Of a stretch of DNA of 64,000 nucleotides, positions 33,425 through 43,094 are shown one piece after another. The position numbers and the translations under genes were made by a program. The notes below the pieces were generated by a model. The model saw nothing but the letters and a program-made list of their open reading frames with translations. It was not told the origin of the DNA and made no database searches. This stretch comes from Colwellia piezophila ATCC BAA-637 (GTDB taxonomy: Bacteria; Pseudomonadota; Gammaproteobacteria; Enterobacterales; Alteromonadaceae), in contig NZ_KB905162.1 in assembly GCF_000378625.1 (NCBI RefSeq), forward strand, positions 62,001 to 126,000, written 5' to 3'. Positions within the stretch are counted from its first letter, which is position 1. Every line of letters begins with the position of its first letter.

Positions 33425-34534
33425 TTAGTCGGCAACACCTTCAATATCGCCACGCATTACCGGATAACCTAAATTCATCCAACCAAAAACACCCTCCCAT
33501 AACACGGCGGTACGGGTATAACCCCGGTCTCTTAATTTTTTAATGGTGTGATCGGCCGCGGCACGGGGACAAGAGCAATAAGCAATGATTTGCACATCTT
33601 TTGGAATGCCAGCCACAGTATCATCAAGGTCAGCATAGTAGGGAAAAGGAATAGAGCCTTCTATATGTGCGGTTTGCCAAACTGAAGGTACACGCGTGTC
33701 CAGCAGTACCATTTTATTTTTAGCAAGTAAGGCTGCATTTAAATCTTTTGATGAGACGTACATGCCATCTTGCAAGGTAAAGTTGGGATCATCACCTTTT
33801 TTGTTGATAACGTATTGTTCTGGTGTGGGCAGCTCCCTCAGTATGGTTTTTTCTTCTTTCCAGCCGAGTGCTTTGCTGCGCAAAAAGGCGGTAATATTGT
33901 TGATGTCTTGCGCCGGTAATTTGTTTTTATAGGCTTGCATGGGCGTATCTTGTCGGCCATTTTGTATGGCATGACGAATAAAATCATCGGTGTTGTGAGC
34001 AAGTGCCGATTGATTACCCAGCGCAGGAGCGGTAACTCCTTCACCATCAACACCATGACAGCTGGTGCAATTGGCTAAATAAACTTGCTCACCACGTTTA
34101 ATATCACCGTGCACAGGCTTTGTTGATAGTTTTAATCGCTCAACTCCTGCCTGTTCAAATAACCAATAGGTTAAGTTCCATGTTTCTTTGAGCGTCATCG
34201 GTCCGCCGATTTCATCAAGGTAGCCGCCCATAGCGGTGCCTTTTCTGCCATAGGACATCGGTCTTAAAATAGCGTGTGGCACGCCTGATTCAAATAAGCT
34301 TTTGCTACGCAGTGATGGCGCATGGTCATTAACATGGCCTTGTCGGTCTTCACCATGGCATAACGAACAGTACTTTTGATAATTTTTCGAAGCAACTTCT
34401 GCTTGTATTGTCGTGAGTTTTCTCGGTGGTGGTAACGTGCCCAACTCATCGCCTTGTGCGAATAACTCCATCGGCGAAATAACGGCTAACAAACAGCCAA
34501 GCAGTAAAGTTTTTTGCAGAAATATAGACATCAT
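33425..34534 (-). CDS. Diheme cytochrome c fused to a rhodanese domain
   Basis: The 369-residue protein has a signal peptide (residues about 1-26, ending ELFAQG) and two class I cytochrome c domains with haem motifs CSLCH (56-60) and CTSCH (156-160); the candidate axial Met are in RKGTAMGGY and RQDTPMQAY. Residues about 260-365 form a rhodanese domain with the active-loop Cys in IAYCSCPRAAADH. The combination suggests a periplasmic protein that links electron transfer with sulphur transfer or persulphide handling. It is monocistronic; no partner oxidase is adjacent. Start at 34534 or, one codon later, 34531. Confidence 0.88.
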   Translation of the reverse strand: MMSIFLQKTLLLGCLLAVISPMELFAQGDELGTLPPPRKLTTIQAEVASKNYQKYCSLCHGEDRQGHVNDHAPSLRSKSLFESGVPHAILRPMSYGRKGTAMGGYLDEIGGPMTLKETWNLTYWLFEQAGVERLKLSTKPVHGDIKRGEQVYLANCTSCHGVDGEGVTAPALGNQSALAHNTDDFIRHAIQNGRQDTPMQAYKNKLPAQDINNITAFLRSKALGWKEEKTILRELPTPEQYVINKKGDDPNFTLQDGMYVSSKDLNAALLAKNKMVLLDTRVPSVWQTAHIEGSIPFPYYADLDDTVAGIPKDVQIIAYCSCPRAAADHTIKKLRDRGYTRTAVLWEGVFGWMNLGYPVMRGDIEGVAD

Positions 34535-34980
34535 GTTTTATAATGTTAGCTGATAAGGGGTAATTAATAGACTAACTAGCATCAAGATAACAAGCAATAG
34601 CTACCTTCACCAGGAAAAGATTAGTAACATCTTTTTAGAGGATTTGTGCTGTGTGGGGTATTATTTCTTAGCTGATAAAAATTAGCCAAGGCCTACTAAA
34701 GCTAGCTTATATCACTGCGACGTTAGCTTAAAAGTACTGGCGAAGTAATACACTTAAAACCTAAAAGTAAAAGTAAAAATAAAAGGAATAGCTGAATTCT
34801 GCATATTGTCGTCATTTCAGTATATAATGGTGCCCCCTTTTCGATCTGCCTTGTGTTGCAATGCGCATAGGCTTTATTGTAGGGACTTACGTTGTCAGGA
34901 AATTTAAACGTAACATTCATCGGTTTAACTTTATAACCGCTAATAATCTCATTACAAGAGAAAATCCCGAGTAGTATGGC
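34535..34980. other. Intergenic region before the orphan helicase
   Basis: It lies between divergent genes. A TATAAT at about 34823-34828 precedes the GC-rich GGTGCCCCC, but no well-spaced -35 was found. No gene or RNA is supported. Confidence 0.4.
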
Positions 34981-36531
34981 ATGCAGATTTTAGAAAAAGA
35001 TTATCAGATAAACAGTGTCAATAAGGCTATTAGCGCAGGAGAAAACTCCATTATCGCATTACCTACGGGTGGCGGTAAGAGTATCTGTATCCTTAAATTG
35101 TGCCAAGCAATGTCCGACAGACAAATCGTGGTAAGTCTACGTAATGCTGCATTGGTACCGCAATTATTAAACACCCTGACCTCGAATGGGGTGTCTGTTA
35201 GCGTGGTTAAGTCTGGCTATAAGTATGTGGCTGGTGGTGATGTGACCTTGGTTATGGAGCAGTCATATGGTAGAAGAAGACATCTAAATATTAAGTGTGA
35301 TGTACTGCTACGTGATGAATATCATGTTGGCTGTATGGGCGGCGTTTATATCGCTATGCGTGAAGAGCTATCGCCTGACTTGATCATAGGATTGACTGCG
35401 ACACCCATTGACAGACTTGGTGTCTATATTGATAAGTCGATGAAATTGATTGAAGAAACCACCACTAGGGAGCTGATTGAATTAGGTGAACTAGCCAAAC
35501 CGGTTTACAAGGTGCCTAGCCTGTCTCAAGAGATAGATTATAGCGCGGTTAAGATGTACCGAGGTGACTTTAGTGTCTCAGGTTTAGACTGTATATTACT
35601 AGAGCATTGCTCCTTGGTTGCACAGCAAACCGTTGACGACGCGTTATCTCATGGCCGTAAGGTTATGCTGTTTGCCAATTCTATCAAACATGTAGAAGCG
35701 CTTTCTGAGGCTTTTGGTTTGCTCGGCATTTCACATGAAATGGTGCATTCGCAACGTGCTATTAGTGATAATGATGAAAGTATACGTAGATATAAGTCAA
35801 ATGAGGTCAAGTTAATCATTAATATGTCGATGCTTACCATTGGCTTTGATGATCCTACCACGGATTGCGTTGTTTTAGCGCGACCCACTAAGATATTAAG
35901 ATTGTATTTACAGATCATTGGCAGGTGTTTACGCGCATCAAAGGGTAAGAAAAATGCCTTGATATTGGATTTAGCTCAATGTATCTCAACCCATGGTTTT
36001 GCTGAAGATTATCGAGACTTTACCCGTAAAACGGCTAAGTCTGCTGCAATAATGTCTGAGCGATTAAGCGTGACCAATATTGGTCAATTTGTCGACGGAG
36101 AGTTCAGCTATCGTGAATCCATAGAACGTAAGGTGGTTAAGAAAAAGTCACCTGTTAAACGTATAAAAACTCAACCTAGGATAGTGGCCAGCAAGGATCT
36201 TCTTAAAAAGGCAGCGAGCAAGCGGGTTGAATCGTTAATCAGGCTTAACCCTCGAATGGAAAGACTGGTCAGTACTATCGAGTTGGTTAATATCGTCTAC
36301 GAACAGCAAGACGAAAGCAATAAGATGCTTGATGAGGTCGCTATGGTTAAGATAGTTGCGCTGATAGGATTTGCTTACAGTGATGCATTAGTGGATAGCT
36401 GTACCAAGTTAGTTGAGGTAATGCATTCTGAAAATCAGTCGATCAGAGCCTTATTACCTAGGGTGAGTAGTTTGATAACGGCAATAGCGATACAAGAGTT
36501 ATCAATCACAGAAGTGACTGCTAAGGTATAA
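34981..36531 (+). CDS. Orphan SF2 DEAD/DEAH-box helicase
   Basis: The 516-residue protein carries two RecA-like domains: Walker A ALPTGGGKSICIL (residues about 26-38), motif II RDEYH (a DEYH variant, about 119), motif III GLTATP, and in the second domain VHSQRA, MLTIGFDDP and motif VI LQIIGRCLRASKG. The C-terminal 150 residues (about 365-516) are helical and have no family I know. It belongs with the small UvsW/RadD-like helicases found as single accessory genes and in phages; E. coli RadD is the closest analogue I can name. The ribosome binding site is weak. No partner genes flank it, and AGG/AGA arginine codons are somewhat more frequent than in neighbours. Confidence 0.82.
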   Translation: MQILEKDYQINSVNKAISAGENSIIALPTGGGKSICILKLCQAMSDRQIVVSLRNAALVPQLLNTLTSNGVSVSVVKSGYKYVAGGDVTLVMEQSYGRRRHLNIKCDVLLRDEYHVGCMGGVYIAMREELSPDLIIGLTATPIDRLGVYIDKSMKLIEETTTRELIELGELAKPVYKVPSLSQEIDYSAVKMYRGDFSVSGLDCILLEHCSLVAQQTVDDALSHGRKVMLFANSIKHVEALSEAFGLLGISHEMVHSQRAISDNDESIRRYKSNEVKLIINMSMLTIGFDDPTTDCVVLARPTKILRLYLQIIGRCLRASKGKKNALILDLAQCISTHGFAEDYRDFTRKTAKSAAIMSERLSVTNIGQFVDGEFSYRESIERKVVKKKSPVKRIKTQPRIVASKDLLKKAASKRVESLIRLNPRMERLVSTIELVNIVYEQQDESNKMLDEVAMVKIVALIGFAYSDALVDSCTKLVEVMHSENQSIRALLPRVSSLITAIAIQELSITEVTAKV

Positions 36532-36784
36532 ACAATAAGTGGGATTAGCGCTTTTCTGGCTTTTCTCACTGCAATTTATCAATACTGTCTGATTATACCT
36601 ATACCTATACCTAGCCCGCAGTTCTTTTATTAACCTCGCCTCGACTGCTGTTCTTACAGCTGTTCAGTTGACTGTGATGGTTGCCTTATCTCATTGACCT
36701 TGCTTAACTTAGGTTAGGTAAAGTTAGCTTAGCTTTAAATATTTTCTAGCTGTAGGCAACTAAATAGAGCGATTGAATAACGCC

Positions 36785-37876
36785 TTATGATCTTAACGTT
36801 AAGGTTACCAAAACAATACCATGGTCGGTACTTTCGCCATCACGGTCGAAAATGGGATTAATTAAATGTCGATCGTAAGTATCATAGCCGCTGACCTGAT
36901 AAAGACTGTCGTGATAACTGGCATCAAATTCACAAGACAATAAAATGTAATCGAGCACTGAGCCACCACCGCCAAAATAATGCGTGTGTTTACGTGTTGG
37001 AGGTAGTTCTGCACTTGGCGCTTGACTCAGTTCTAGCTTCGCTTCACTAACCGTACCGGCTTCGCTCGCTGCATCTATAGCGCTATCATCAATTTCATTA
37101 GCACAGGCTACTTCAAATAAATGCCAAGCATCACTTAAACAATACTTAGCCAAGTAAGCATCGCGGTCAATACGCGATACAAAGCGCAAAGTATTGGTTA
37201 GTAGGTGACTCAATACACCATCAGTTAGGGTGTTATTAAAGTCACCCATTAATACCATGGGGTTAGCCGTAGTCTCACGGCGCTCAATCATAGCAACCAT
37301 TAATAACGTCGCTTCACTACCTCGTTGTATGGTTGAGCCCCAACTACCTGCCACTTGTGCTTTTAGGCTTTCAATAATCGTTTGCTCGGGTGAACGACTT
37401 TTATCGTGCTCATCGATCTCAATCATTGAGCGTTTAGATTTAAAGTGCACCACATAACAATCACAGTTACCGATATGCGGGATATCAATCGTAGCCCTTA
37501 ATACCTGACGACTAAAAGTAAAGTCAGCCGCTAAGCCAAGGGATTGAGCAAGCTCAATGTTTGGCTGTACCGCCTGGATATCAACAATGGGGTAACGAGA
37601 AGCAATGGCGACCACAGGCCTTTTATAAATAAAATCATCAATAACCTGAGGCTGATCAACCACGCCAAAATAATCATAACCCTGTGCACTCACAAGTTCT
37701 TTTAATGAGTCGCTACTAAATACTTCTTGAAAGCCGATGATATCAGGCTGATATTCGGCTAAATATTCGCTAATCCATTTTTGCTTTTTATGCCATTGCT
37801 CGGCGCTATAAATACGCTCAAATTCATAATAAGCATTAGGCGGCTCAAGGTAATTAAATAAATTAAAGGTCGCCAT
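36785..37876 (-). CDS. Endonuclease/exonuclease/phosphatase family protein
   Basis: The 363-residue protein is recognised from MATFNLFNYLEPP, PDIIGFQEVFS (metal-binding Glu), YVVHFKSKR, VLMGDFNNTL (catalytic Asp and Asn) and a terminal STDHGIVLVTL (catalytic His with its Asp). All EEP motifs are present, so Mg-dependent phosphodiesterase activity on nucleic acid or phospholipid is expected. There is no signal peptide, which favours a cytosolic role. It follows the MltB-type transglycosylase gene in the same direction with 79 bases between, so a shared transcript is possible. Confidence 0.9.
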   Translation of the reverse strand: MATFNLFNYLEPPNAYYEFERIYSAEQWHKKQKWISEYLAEYQPDIIGFQEVFSSDSLKELVSAQGYDYFGVVDQPQVIDDFIYKRPVVAIASRYPIVDIQAVQPNIELAQSLGLAADFTFSRQVLRATIDIPHIGNCDCYVVHFKSKRSMIEIDEHDKSRSPEQTIIESLKAQVAGSWGSTIQRGSEATLLMVAMIERRETTANPMVLMGDFNNTLTDGVLSHLLTNTLRFVSRIDRDAYLAKYCLSDAWHLFEVACANEIDDSAIDAASEAGTVSEAKLELSQAPSAELPPTRKHTHYFGGGGSVLDYILLSCEFDASYHDSLYQVSGYDTYDRHLINPIFDRDGESTDHGIVLVTLTLRS

Positions 37877-37955
37877 GCTAAGCGCTGTATTGGCAACAGA
37901 TGGTCTAAGCTTACTTGCTTCTTTGGTATTTTTGTTATCACTTGAGTTGATGATA

Positions 37956-39248
37956 CTAGCTCTCTTGATTGGTATGGGGTGTGATCGTTTCGGTTTTACT
38001 GAACACGGAATTAACCGTTATCAACACGTCGCTATTTGGATAACCATCGGCAATTAGTTGATGTTTTAGCTGAAACAAACGAATAGCCTGTCGGCTTTTA
38101 GGTCCCCAAATACCATCAGGCTCACCTGTTTCAAAGCCTAAAATATTCAGTTGGCTTTGTAGGTTTTTCATGTCAGCGACACTATAAGATTTTACCTTAG
38201 TTTGCGCTTGTTGAATAAACTCAAGACCTTTGGCGCCAACTAACTTATTGGCCAATAGGCCGACTGAGAGAGCGTAACTTTTCGACAGGTTCCACGTCAT
38301 GATGACATTAAAATTTGGGTAAAGTAAAAATGCGGGTCCTTTGTGGCCGGATGGCAGATAAAGCTCAGCCTGAATTTCATAAGTAGGTAATGCTTGCTTG
38401 TTTATTTTTTTAACGCCGAGCTCTTTAAAATAATCAAGCGGATAATATTGATCAAAAGTTACTTTATCAAAAGCAAAGTCTACTGGTAATTTAACTTCTC
38501 TACCCCAACGCTCTTTGGCTTGCCAACCTATGTTATTTAAGTAATTAGCCGCGGTTGTTAGGGCATCAACTTCACTATTCCAAATATCAACTTTGCCATC
38601 ATTATCACCATCAACCGCATACTTTAATAATGCCGTTGGCATGAATTGCAGATGTCCCATGGCACCGGCCCATGAGCCTTTTAGTTGTTCAACAGCTACC
38701 TGCTTGGTTTCAATCAAGGTGAACAAGTTTAATAACTCTAGGGTGAAAAACTCACTGCGGCGCTCGTCACAGGCTAAGGTTGCTAGGGCATCAAGTACTT
38801 CCATTTTACCTTTGTGTTTGCCAAATACGGTTTCTAAGCCCCAAAATGACACTAAATATTGACGAGGGATGCCGTATTTTTTTTCTAATTTATCAAATAG
38901 TTCTTTGTTTTGTTGTAACTTTTTCTTGCCCACTCGCACATGATAGTCGGTAACTCTCGCCTGAATATATTGCGCAAAAGTTTGGGTGAACTCTGGCTGT
39001 TTTTTGTCTAAAGCGATCACGCGTTCAATAGGGGAAATATTACCAATAACGGTCTGGGTGATAGTAGAGGAAAACCCTGCGGCTTGCGCACGTTGAGCTA
39101 AATTGACTTTACACTGGCTAAAATTATCATCGGCAATGGTTGCAGCTGCAGCATTGCCAAACAAAGGCATAAATGCACAGGCAATGATTAATTTTTTGCA
39201 ATTTAAACGATTTCTTACTTGTTTAACTAAAGGTTTTGAAAAGATCAT
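37956..39248 (-). CDS. Lytic murein transglycosylase (MltB family) with peptidoglycan-binding domain
   Basis: The 430-residue protein has an N-terminal signal (about residues 18-36, ending GNAAAA) and a GH103-type SLT_2 domain: KYGIPRQYLVSFWGLETVFG contains the catalytic Glu, followed by LACDERRSEFFTLELLN, GSWAGAMGHLQFMPT and DGDNDGKVDIWN. Residues about 350-410 form a PG_binding_1 domain (LQSQLNILGFETGEPDGIWG). It should cleave peptidoglycan glycan strands in the periplasm, forming 1,6-anhydro ends. No lipobox is evident, so it is a soluble form, unlike E. coli MltB. Confidence 0.92.
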   Translation of the reverse strand: MIFSKPLVKQVRNRLNCKKLIIACAFMPLFGNAAAATIADDNFSQCKVNLAQRAQAAGFSSTITQTVIGNISPIERVIALDKKQPEFTQTFAQYIQARVTDYHVRVGKKKLQQNKELFDKLEKKYGIPRQYLVSFWGLETVFGKHKGKMEVLDALATLACDERRSEFFTLELLNLFTLIETKQVAVEQLKGSWAGAMGHLQFMPTALLKYAVDGDNDGKVDIWNSEVDALTTAANYLNNIGWQAKERWGREVKLPVDFAFDKVTFDQYYPLDYFKELGVKKINKQALPTYEIQAELYLPSGHKGPAFLLYPNFNVIMTWNLSKSYALSVGLLANKLVGAKGLEFIQQAQTKVKSYSVADMKNLQSQLNILGFETGEPDGIWGPKSRQAIRLFQLKHQLIADGYPNSDVLITVNSVFSKTETITPHTNQES

Positions 39249-39600
39249 CGATGAACATTCCTTGGCTAAAGCTGAGATTAAGCATTAAATAAAGCGAGTA
39301 CCGTGATACTCACTATATTTTACCTTAATTACACTGATGAGATCATCGTTTTCATCATAAAAATAAACGTGTTAACGCTAGTGTTATTAATCTGGGTGAT
39401 AAATGTGATTATCGCTATTTAAAATGACTGTTATTTTTTGTTGTTTCTGAAAATCATATCAATGGATAGGAGGCTTGGGGTTTGCATTAATCGCTTTTAG
39501 GTGACAAGTTTTTATTTTTAACTGAATGCAGTAGCATTGATAATAAAGATGAATTAATATAAATAACAATGAAATAGAGTAAACGTAAGGTAGTCAAATT
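39249..39600. other. Divergent intergenic region
   Basis: These 352 AT-rich bases separate the transglycosylase and DUF748 genes and hold both promoters. GAGTACCGTGATACTC at 39296-39311 is a short inverted repeat. Nothing else is seen. Confidence 0.4.
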
Positions 39601-42573
39601 ATGTCATTTAAGCAGTTTATAAAAAGTTACAGAAAACCACTAAAGATCACCTTTATAATGCTCAGTGTTATTGCCACTTATGCTTTGATATTAGGTTTAC
39701 TTACCCCTTATTTACTCAAAAAAAATCTGCCGGCTATGGTGAGTGACAACTCCTCCTATTCCATGCAAGTCGAAGAGATACGTATTAATCCTTTTTACCT
39801 CTCTCTTGAAGTGAAGGAATTAACCATATTCGATAAAAACAGTGAAGATTTCGCCGGTTTTAGTCGCTTGTTTGTTAACTTTCAACTGTCTTCATTATTT
39901 CGCTGGATGTGGACTTTTGAAGAGTTCACCCTAGAGGCGCCTCGACTTCACTATCAATTATATCAAGATAGCAGTACTAATTTTGATGAACTCATTGGCG
40001 CTAAAATTACTGCACAATCAAGCGACGGCGCGCAAGCGACCATTGCAGGTAACAGCAACAGTGCCGTTAACGCTGAAGGTGATATTGCGGGTAAGTCTGC
40101 AGCTAAAAGTGAAAGTAGTGAAGCAGCGAATACCGTTCCAAAGATTTTAGTAACACGTTTGAATATTGACCAATTAGAATTACGTTTTACCGATCATTCG
40201 AAAAAAGAGCCATTCTCGGCTCATATTGGCCCGTTAAATATTGAACTTGATAAGTTCACCACACAAAGAGAGTTGAATAGTCCCTATAAGCTAAAAGCAA
40301 CTTCCGTTAGTGGCATTATCGGCACAAGCCTTGAGTGGCAAGGGCATGTAACTATTTTACCTTTACGCTCTTCAGGTCAATTTAAAATAGACGGCATCAG
40401 CCTGCCAACACTGTATCAGTATTTTAAAGACGATTTTCCTCCTGGTGTTCGCTCAGGCACGTTAAATTTAAGTGCCGAATATGCTATTGACCTTTCCCAG
40501 GAAAATATGAAACTTAATGTTAGCAAGGCCAATATGTTGTTTACTGATTTATTCATAAAACGCAAAGGTGTCGATGTTAATGATGTGCAATTAAATCACC
40601 TAGCGATCAATGGCCTTAATTATTCATTGTCAGAAAATAGTGTGAAAGTCGATGAAATTATACTCAAGGATAGTGTGATAAATGTTATTCGTAGTAAAAG
40701 TGGAGCGTTAAATTTACTACAAATGTTACCACCAAGTGCAGAGGAAGAAAGCAGCGAGACTCCACAACCAAAGCTAAAACTAGCTATTGATAAGATCAGC
40801 CTAGTGAATAATCAATTAAAACTCACCGATAAGACCACTGAGGTCGCTACACAGGTAAATTTAACTGCTATTAATATGAACTTAGCTAAGTTCAGTTTAC
40901 AACCCAAGGCCGTGTTCCCATTAAACTTCTCTGCCATCGTTGAACAAAGTGGCAACATTTCGGCAAAAGGTGATTTATCTTTATATCCGATAACCGCTAA
41001 CCTTAAGGTTAACGCCCAATCAGTGCCGGTCTTGAGTGTTGAACCTTACATGCATCAATGGGTTATTTCTGAAATTATTGCCGGTAATTTCGATGCAAGC
41101 ATGAATATTGTTTATGCCGCAGCGATTGCCAAGCAAGCATCAACGTCTGCAAGCCCTGAAACAATACATATTACCGGCGATATGGCGCTGAATAACTGGC
41201 GTACTCGAGTAACAGACAATGATGAAGATTACGTGCGCATTAATAAAATCTCTGTTACCGGTATTGATGTAAAACAGCCACAAAATACTGTCGACATTGA
41301 GCGGGTCACTATTGATAAGTTATGGCTTAATGCCCAACGTAACAAACAAGGTGTGATGAATGTTGCCACCATCCGTAAAGAGCGTATGGAGCAACGTCAA
41401 GAAGCGGTAGACGAAGGTAAGCCGGCGGTTGTTAACCTTAAGCATTTTCAAGTAAATTCCTCTTCTGTGCTTTATACCGATTACTCGGTTAGTCCGCGTT
41501 ATAAAATGCGTATCGACCCTTTGCAGATAACTATTACCGGGCTTTCAAGTGACGTAAACAGCCGAGCTAATATTGATTTACAAGGTAAGATCAATAAATT
41601 TGCACCGCTTAAACTAAAGGGCAGTGTCAATTTACTTTCTGAAACCTTATATAGTAATTTCAACTTACTGTTGAATGATGTCCAAATGAGTGATTTTACT
41701 CCTTACTCTGGCACTTATGTTGGCCGGGAAATTGACAAGGGTAAGCTCAACCTGAATATAAATTACTTAATTGAAGATCAAGCGCTAAACGCGACAAATA
41801 CTGTTTTTATCGACCGATTCCATTTAGGTGATGATGTTCAAAGTGATGTAGCAACTAGCCTACCGATTGGCCTTGCGGTAAGTTTATTGAAAGATAGTAA
41901 AGGTGAGATCCATATCGATATGCCAATAAGCGGTAATCTTAATGATCCTGACTTTAGTTACGGTAAACTTGTTTGGCAAACCCTTGGCAACTTAATTATC
42001 AAAGCGGTTTCTTCTCCCTTTAGTTTGCTAGCCGGTTTAGTTGGTAGTGATGAAGACTTAGGCTCAATTGAATTTATTGCCGGTAACCCGACGCCAGACC
42101 AAGCAATGATTACCCGTTTAAATTTATTGAAAAAAGCACTACTACAAAGACCTGAACTGCAATTAGAGGTCAGCGGTTGTTATCATGAGCAAGATAGTGA
42201 AGCACTCAGACAAGAAATATTTAAACAACGCATTAATCCAAATGCACAAGCACTAAGCAATGAACAGCGCTTACCTTTATTAGTCAGTGCTTATAGCGAA
42301 AGCTTTGGCCATGCCTATGACTTTAGCGAAGCGCCAATTATGGACGCTGATGTCTTGATTAGTTGGAAAGTAGATCAGCTTGAATCGGTTTTGTTAAACA
42401 ATATAATTATTGATAATAATATGCTGATTAATTTAGCGCAGGAACGTAGCCGCAACATTCAGCAAGTTTTATTAAGCGATAATAAACTTGCGGCGAATCG
42501 CCTCATTATTGGCAAAGTACTCGCCCTTGAATCATCAAGTGATATTAGTTGTCCATTAGCACCCGCGGGTTAA
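39601..42573 (+). CDS. DUF748 (AsmA-like) envelope protein
   Basis: The 990-residue protein has one N-terminal transmembrane helix (residues about 15-35, FIMLSVIATYALILGLLTPY) and a very long beta-rich periplasmic part of DUF748/AsmA-like repeats: VEEIRINPFYLSLEVKELTI, VTRLNIDQLELRFTDHSKK, LDKISLVNNQLKLTDKT (approximate) and FSPYSGTYVGREI-type segments. A low-complexity linker lies at about 140-178. Residues near 840-890 recall an OmpA-like end (LEVSGCYHEQ). Large AsmA-like proteins form hydrophobic grooves for lipid transport between the membranes; that role is inferred. It is monocistronic, followed by a hairpin. Confidence 0.87.
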   Translation: MSFKQFIKSYRKPLKITFIMLSVIATYALILGLLTPYLLKKNLPAMVSDNSSYSMQVEEIRINPFYLSLEVKELTIFDKNSEDFAGFSRLFVNFQLSSLFRWMWTFEEFTLEAPRLHYQLYQDSSTNFDELIGAKITAQSSDGAQATIAGNSNSAVNAEGDIAGKSAAKSESSEAANTVPKILVTRLNIDQLELRFTDHSKKEPFSAHIGPLNIELDKFTTQRELNSPYKLKATSVSGIIGTSLEWQGHVTILPLRSSGQFKIDGISLPTLYQYFKDDFPPGVRSGTLNLSAEYAIDLSQENMKLNVSKANMLFTDLFIKRKGVDVNDVQLNHLAINGLNYSLSENSVKVDEIILKDSVINVIRSKSGALNLLQMLPPSAEEESSETPQPKLKLAIDKISLVNNQLKLTDKTTEVATQVNLTAINMNLAKFSLQPKAVFPLNFSAIVEQSGNISAKGDLSLYPITANLKVNAQSVPVLSVEPYMHQWVISEIIAGNFDASMNIVYAAAIAKQASTSASPETIHITGDMALNNWRTRVTDNDEDYVRINKISVTGIDVKQPQNTVDIERVTIDKLWLNAQRNKQGVMNVATIRKERMEQRQEAVDEGKPAVVNLKHFQVNSSSVLYTDYSVSPRYKMRIDPLQITITGLSSDVNSRANIDLQGKINKFAPLKLKGSVNLLSETLYSNFNLLLNDVQMSDFTPYSGTYVGREIDKGKLNLNINYLIEDQALNATNTVFIDRFHLGDDVQSDVATSLPIGLAVSLLKDSKGEIHIDMPISGNLNDPDFSYGKLVWQTLGNLIIKAVSSPFSLLAGLVGSDEDLGSIEFIAGNPTPDQAMITRLNLLKKALLQRPELQLEVSGCYHEQDSEALRQEIFKQRINPNAQALSNEQRLPLLVSAYSESFGHAYDFSEAPIMDADVLISWKVDQLESVLLNNIIIDNNMLINLAQERSRNIQQVLLSDNKLAANRLIIGKVLALESSSDISCPLAPAG

Positions 42574-43094
42574 TTGAGTAGTAGTTACTCTTAAATATTC
42601 CAGCAAAGTAACCCTGATTAACGAACTGTTAGTACAATCAGGGTGCGATATTAAAGCCGCTATGCCTGAGTAACGGGGGAACTTTCTATATTAGATATTG
42701 TTGAATTTGAACCTTCAGCGATGCGCTTTCGTACCACCACCCTAGTAAATTCGGGTAGATATTTTTCTGTGGCGACTAAGTTAAGAGAAATTATTAAACA
42801 TGATTTTGACGCTGCTAATGTACGAATGCCGCCTTTACATCAGCATATAACGAAGCCTAACTACCTGACATGAAAACGTAGTGAAGCTTGCTAGTTGATG
42901 GATACCGCACTTAGAAAGTAATACCAACTCTTAAGCTTTACGACTATGACTGAAGACACCTTGTTGACTTAAACTTTGACCGTTCATACTCACGCCAAGT
43001 TAAACATAATTATGCCGGTTGATGTTTTATAGTGAAATGAAAAATAAATAAGTTATAATCCCACCTCGTTCATTACTCTGCATAGTATATTTTC
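42574..43094. other. Intergenic region with a hairpin and a possible gene relic
   Basis: ACCCTGATT (42611-42619) pairs with AATCAGGGT (42636-42644) and may end the DUF748 transcript, although no T-tract follows. From 42670 to 42873 a frame without ATG at its head reads like a protein fragment. The right part holds the promoter of gsk. Confidence 0.45.
42673..42873 (+). pseudogene. Possible gene fragment
   Basis: Between a TGA at 42667 and a TGA at 42871 the frame reads LSILDIVEFEPSAMRFRTTT, LVNSGRYFSVATKLREIIKH and further polar residues. It is protein-like in composition, but the only ATG (42721) lies mid-segment with no ribosome binding site. I cannot name a family. It is offered as a probable relic. 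Confidence 0.25.

Noticed and set aside
34820-34860. TATAAT followed by GGTGCCCCC as promoter of an RNA gene
   Set aside because: No -35 at a suitable distance and no tRNA-like or other fold could be drawn from the following bases.
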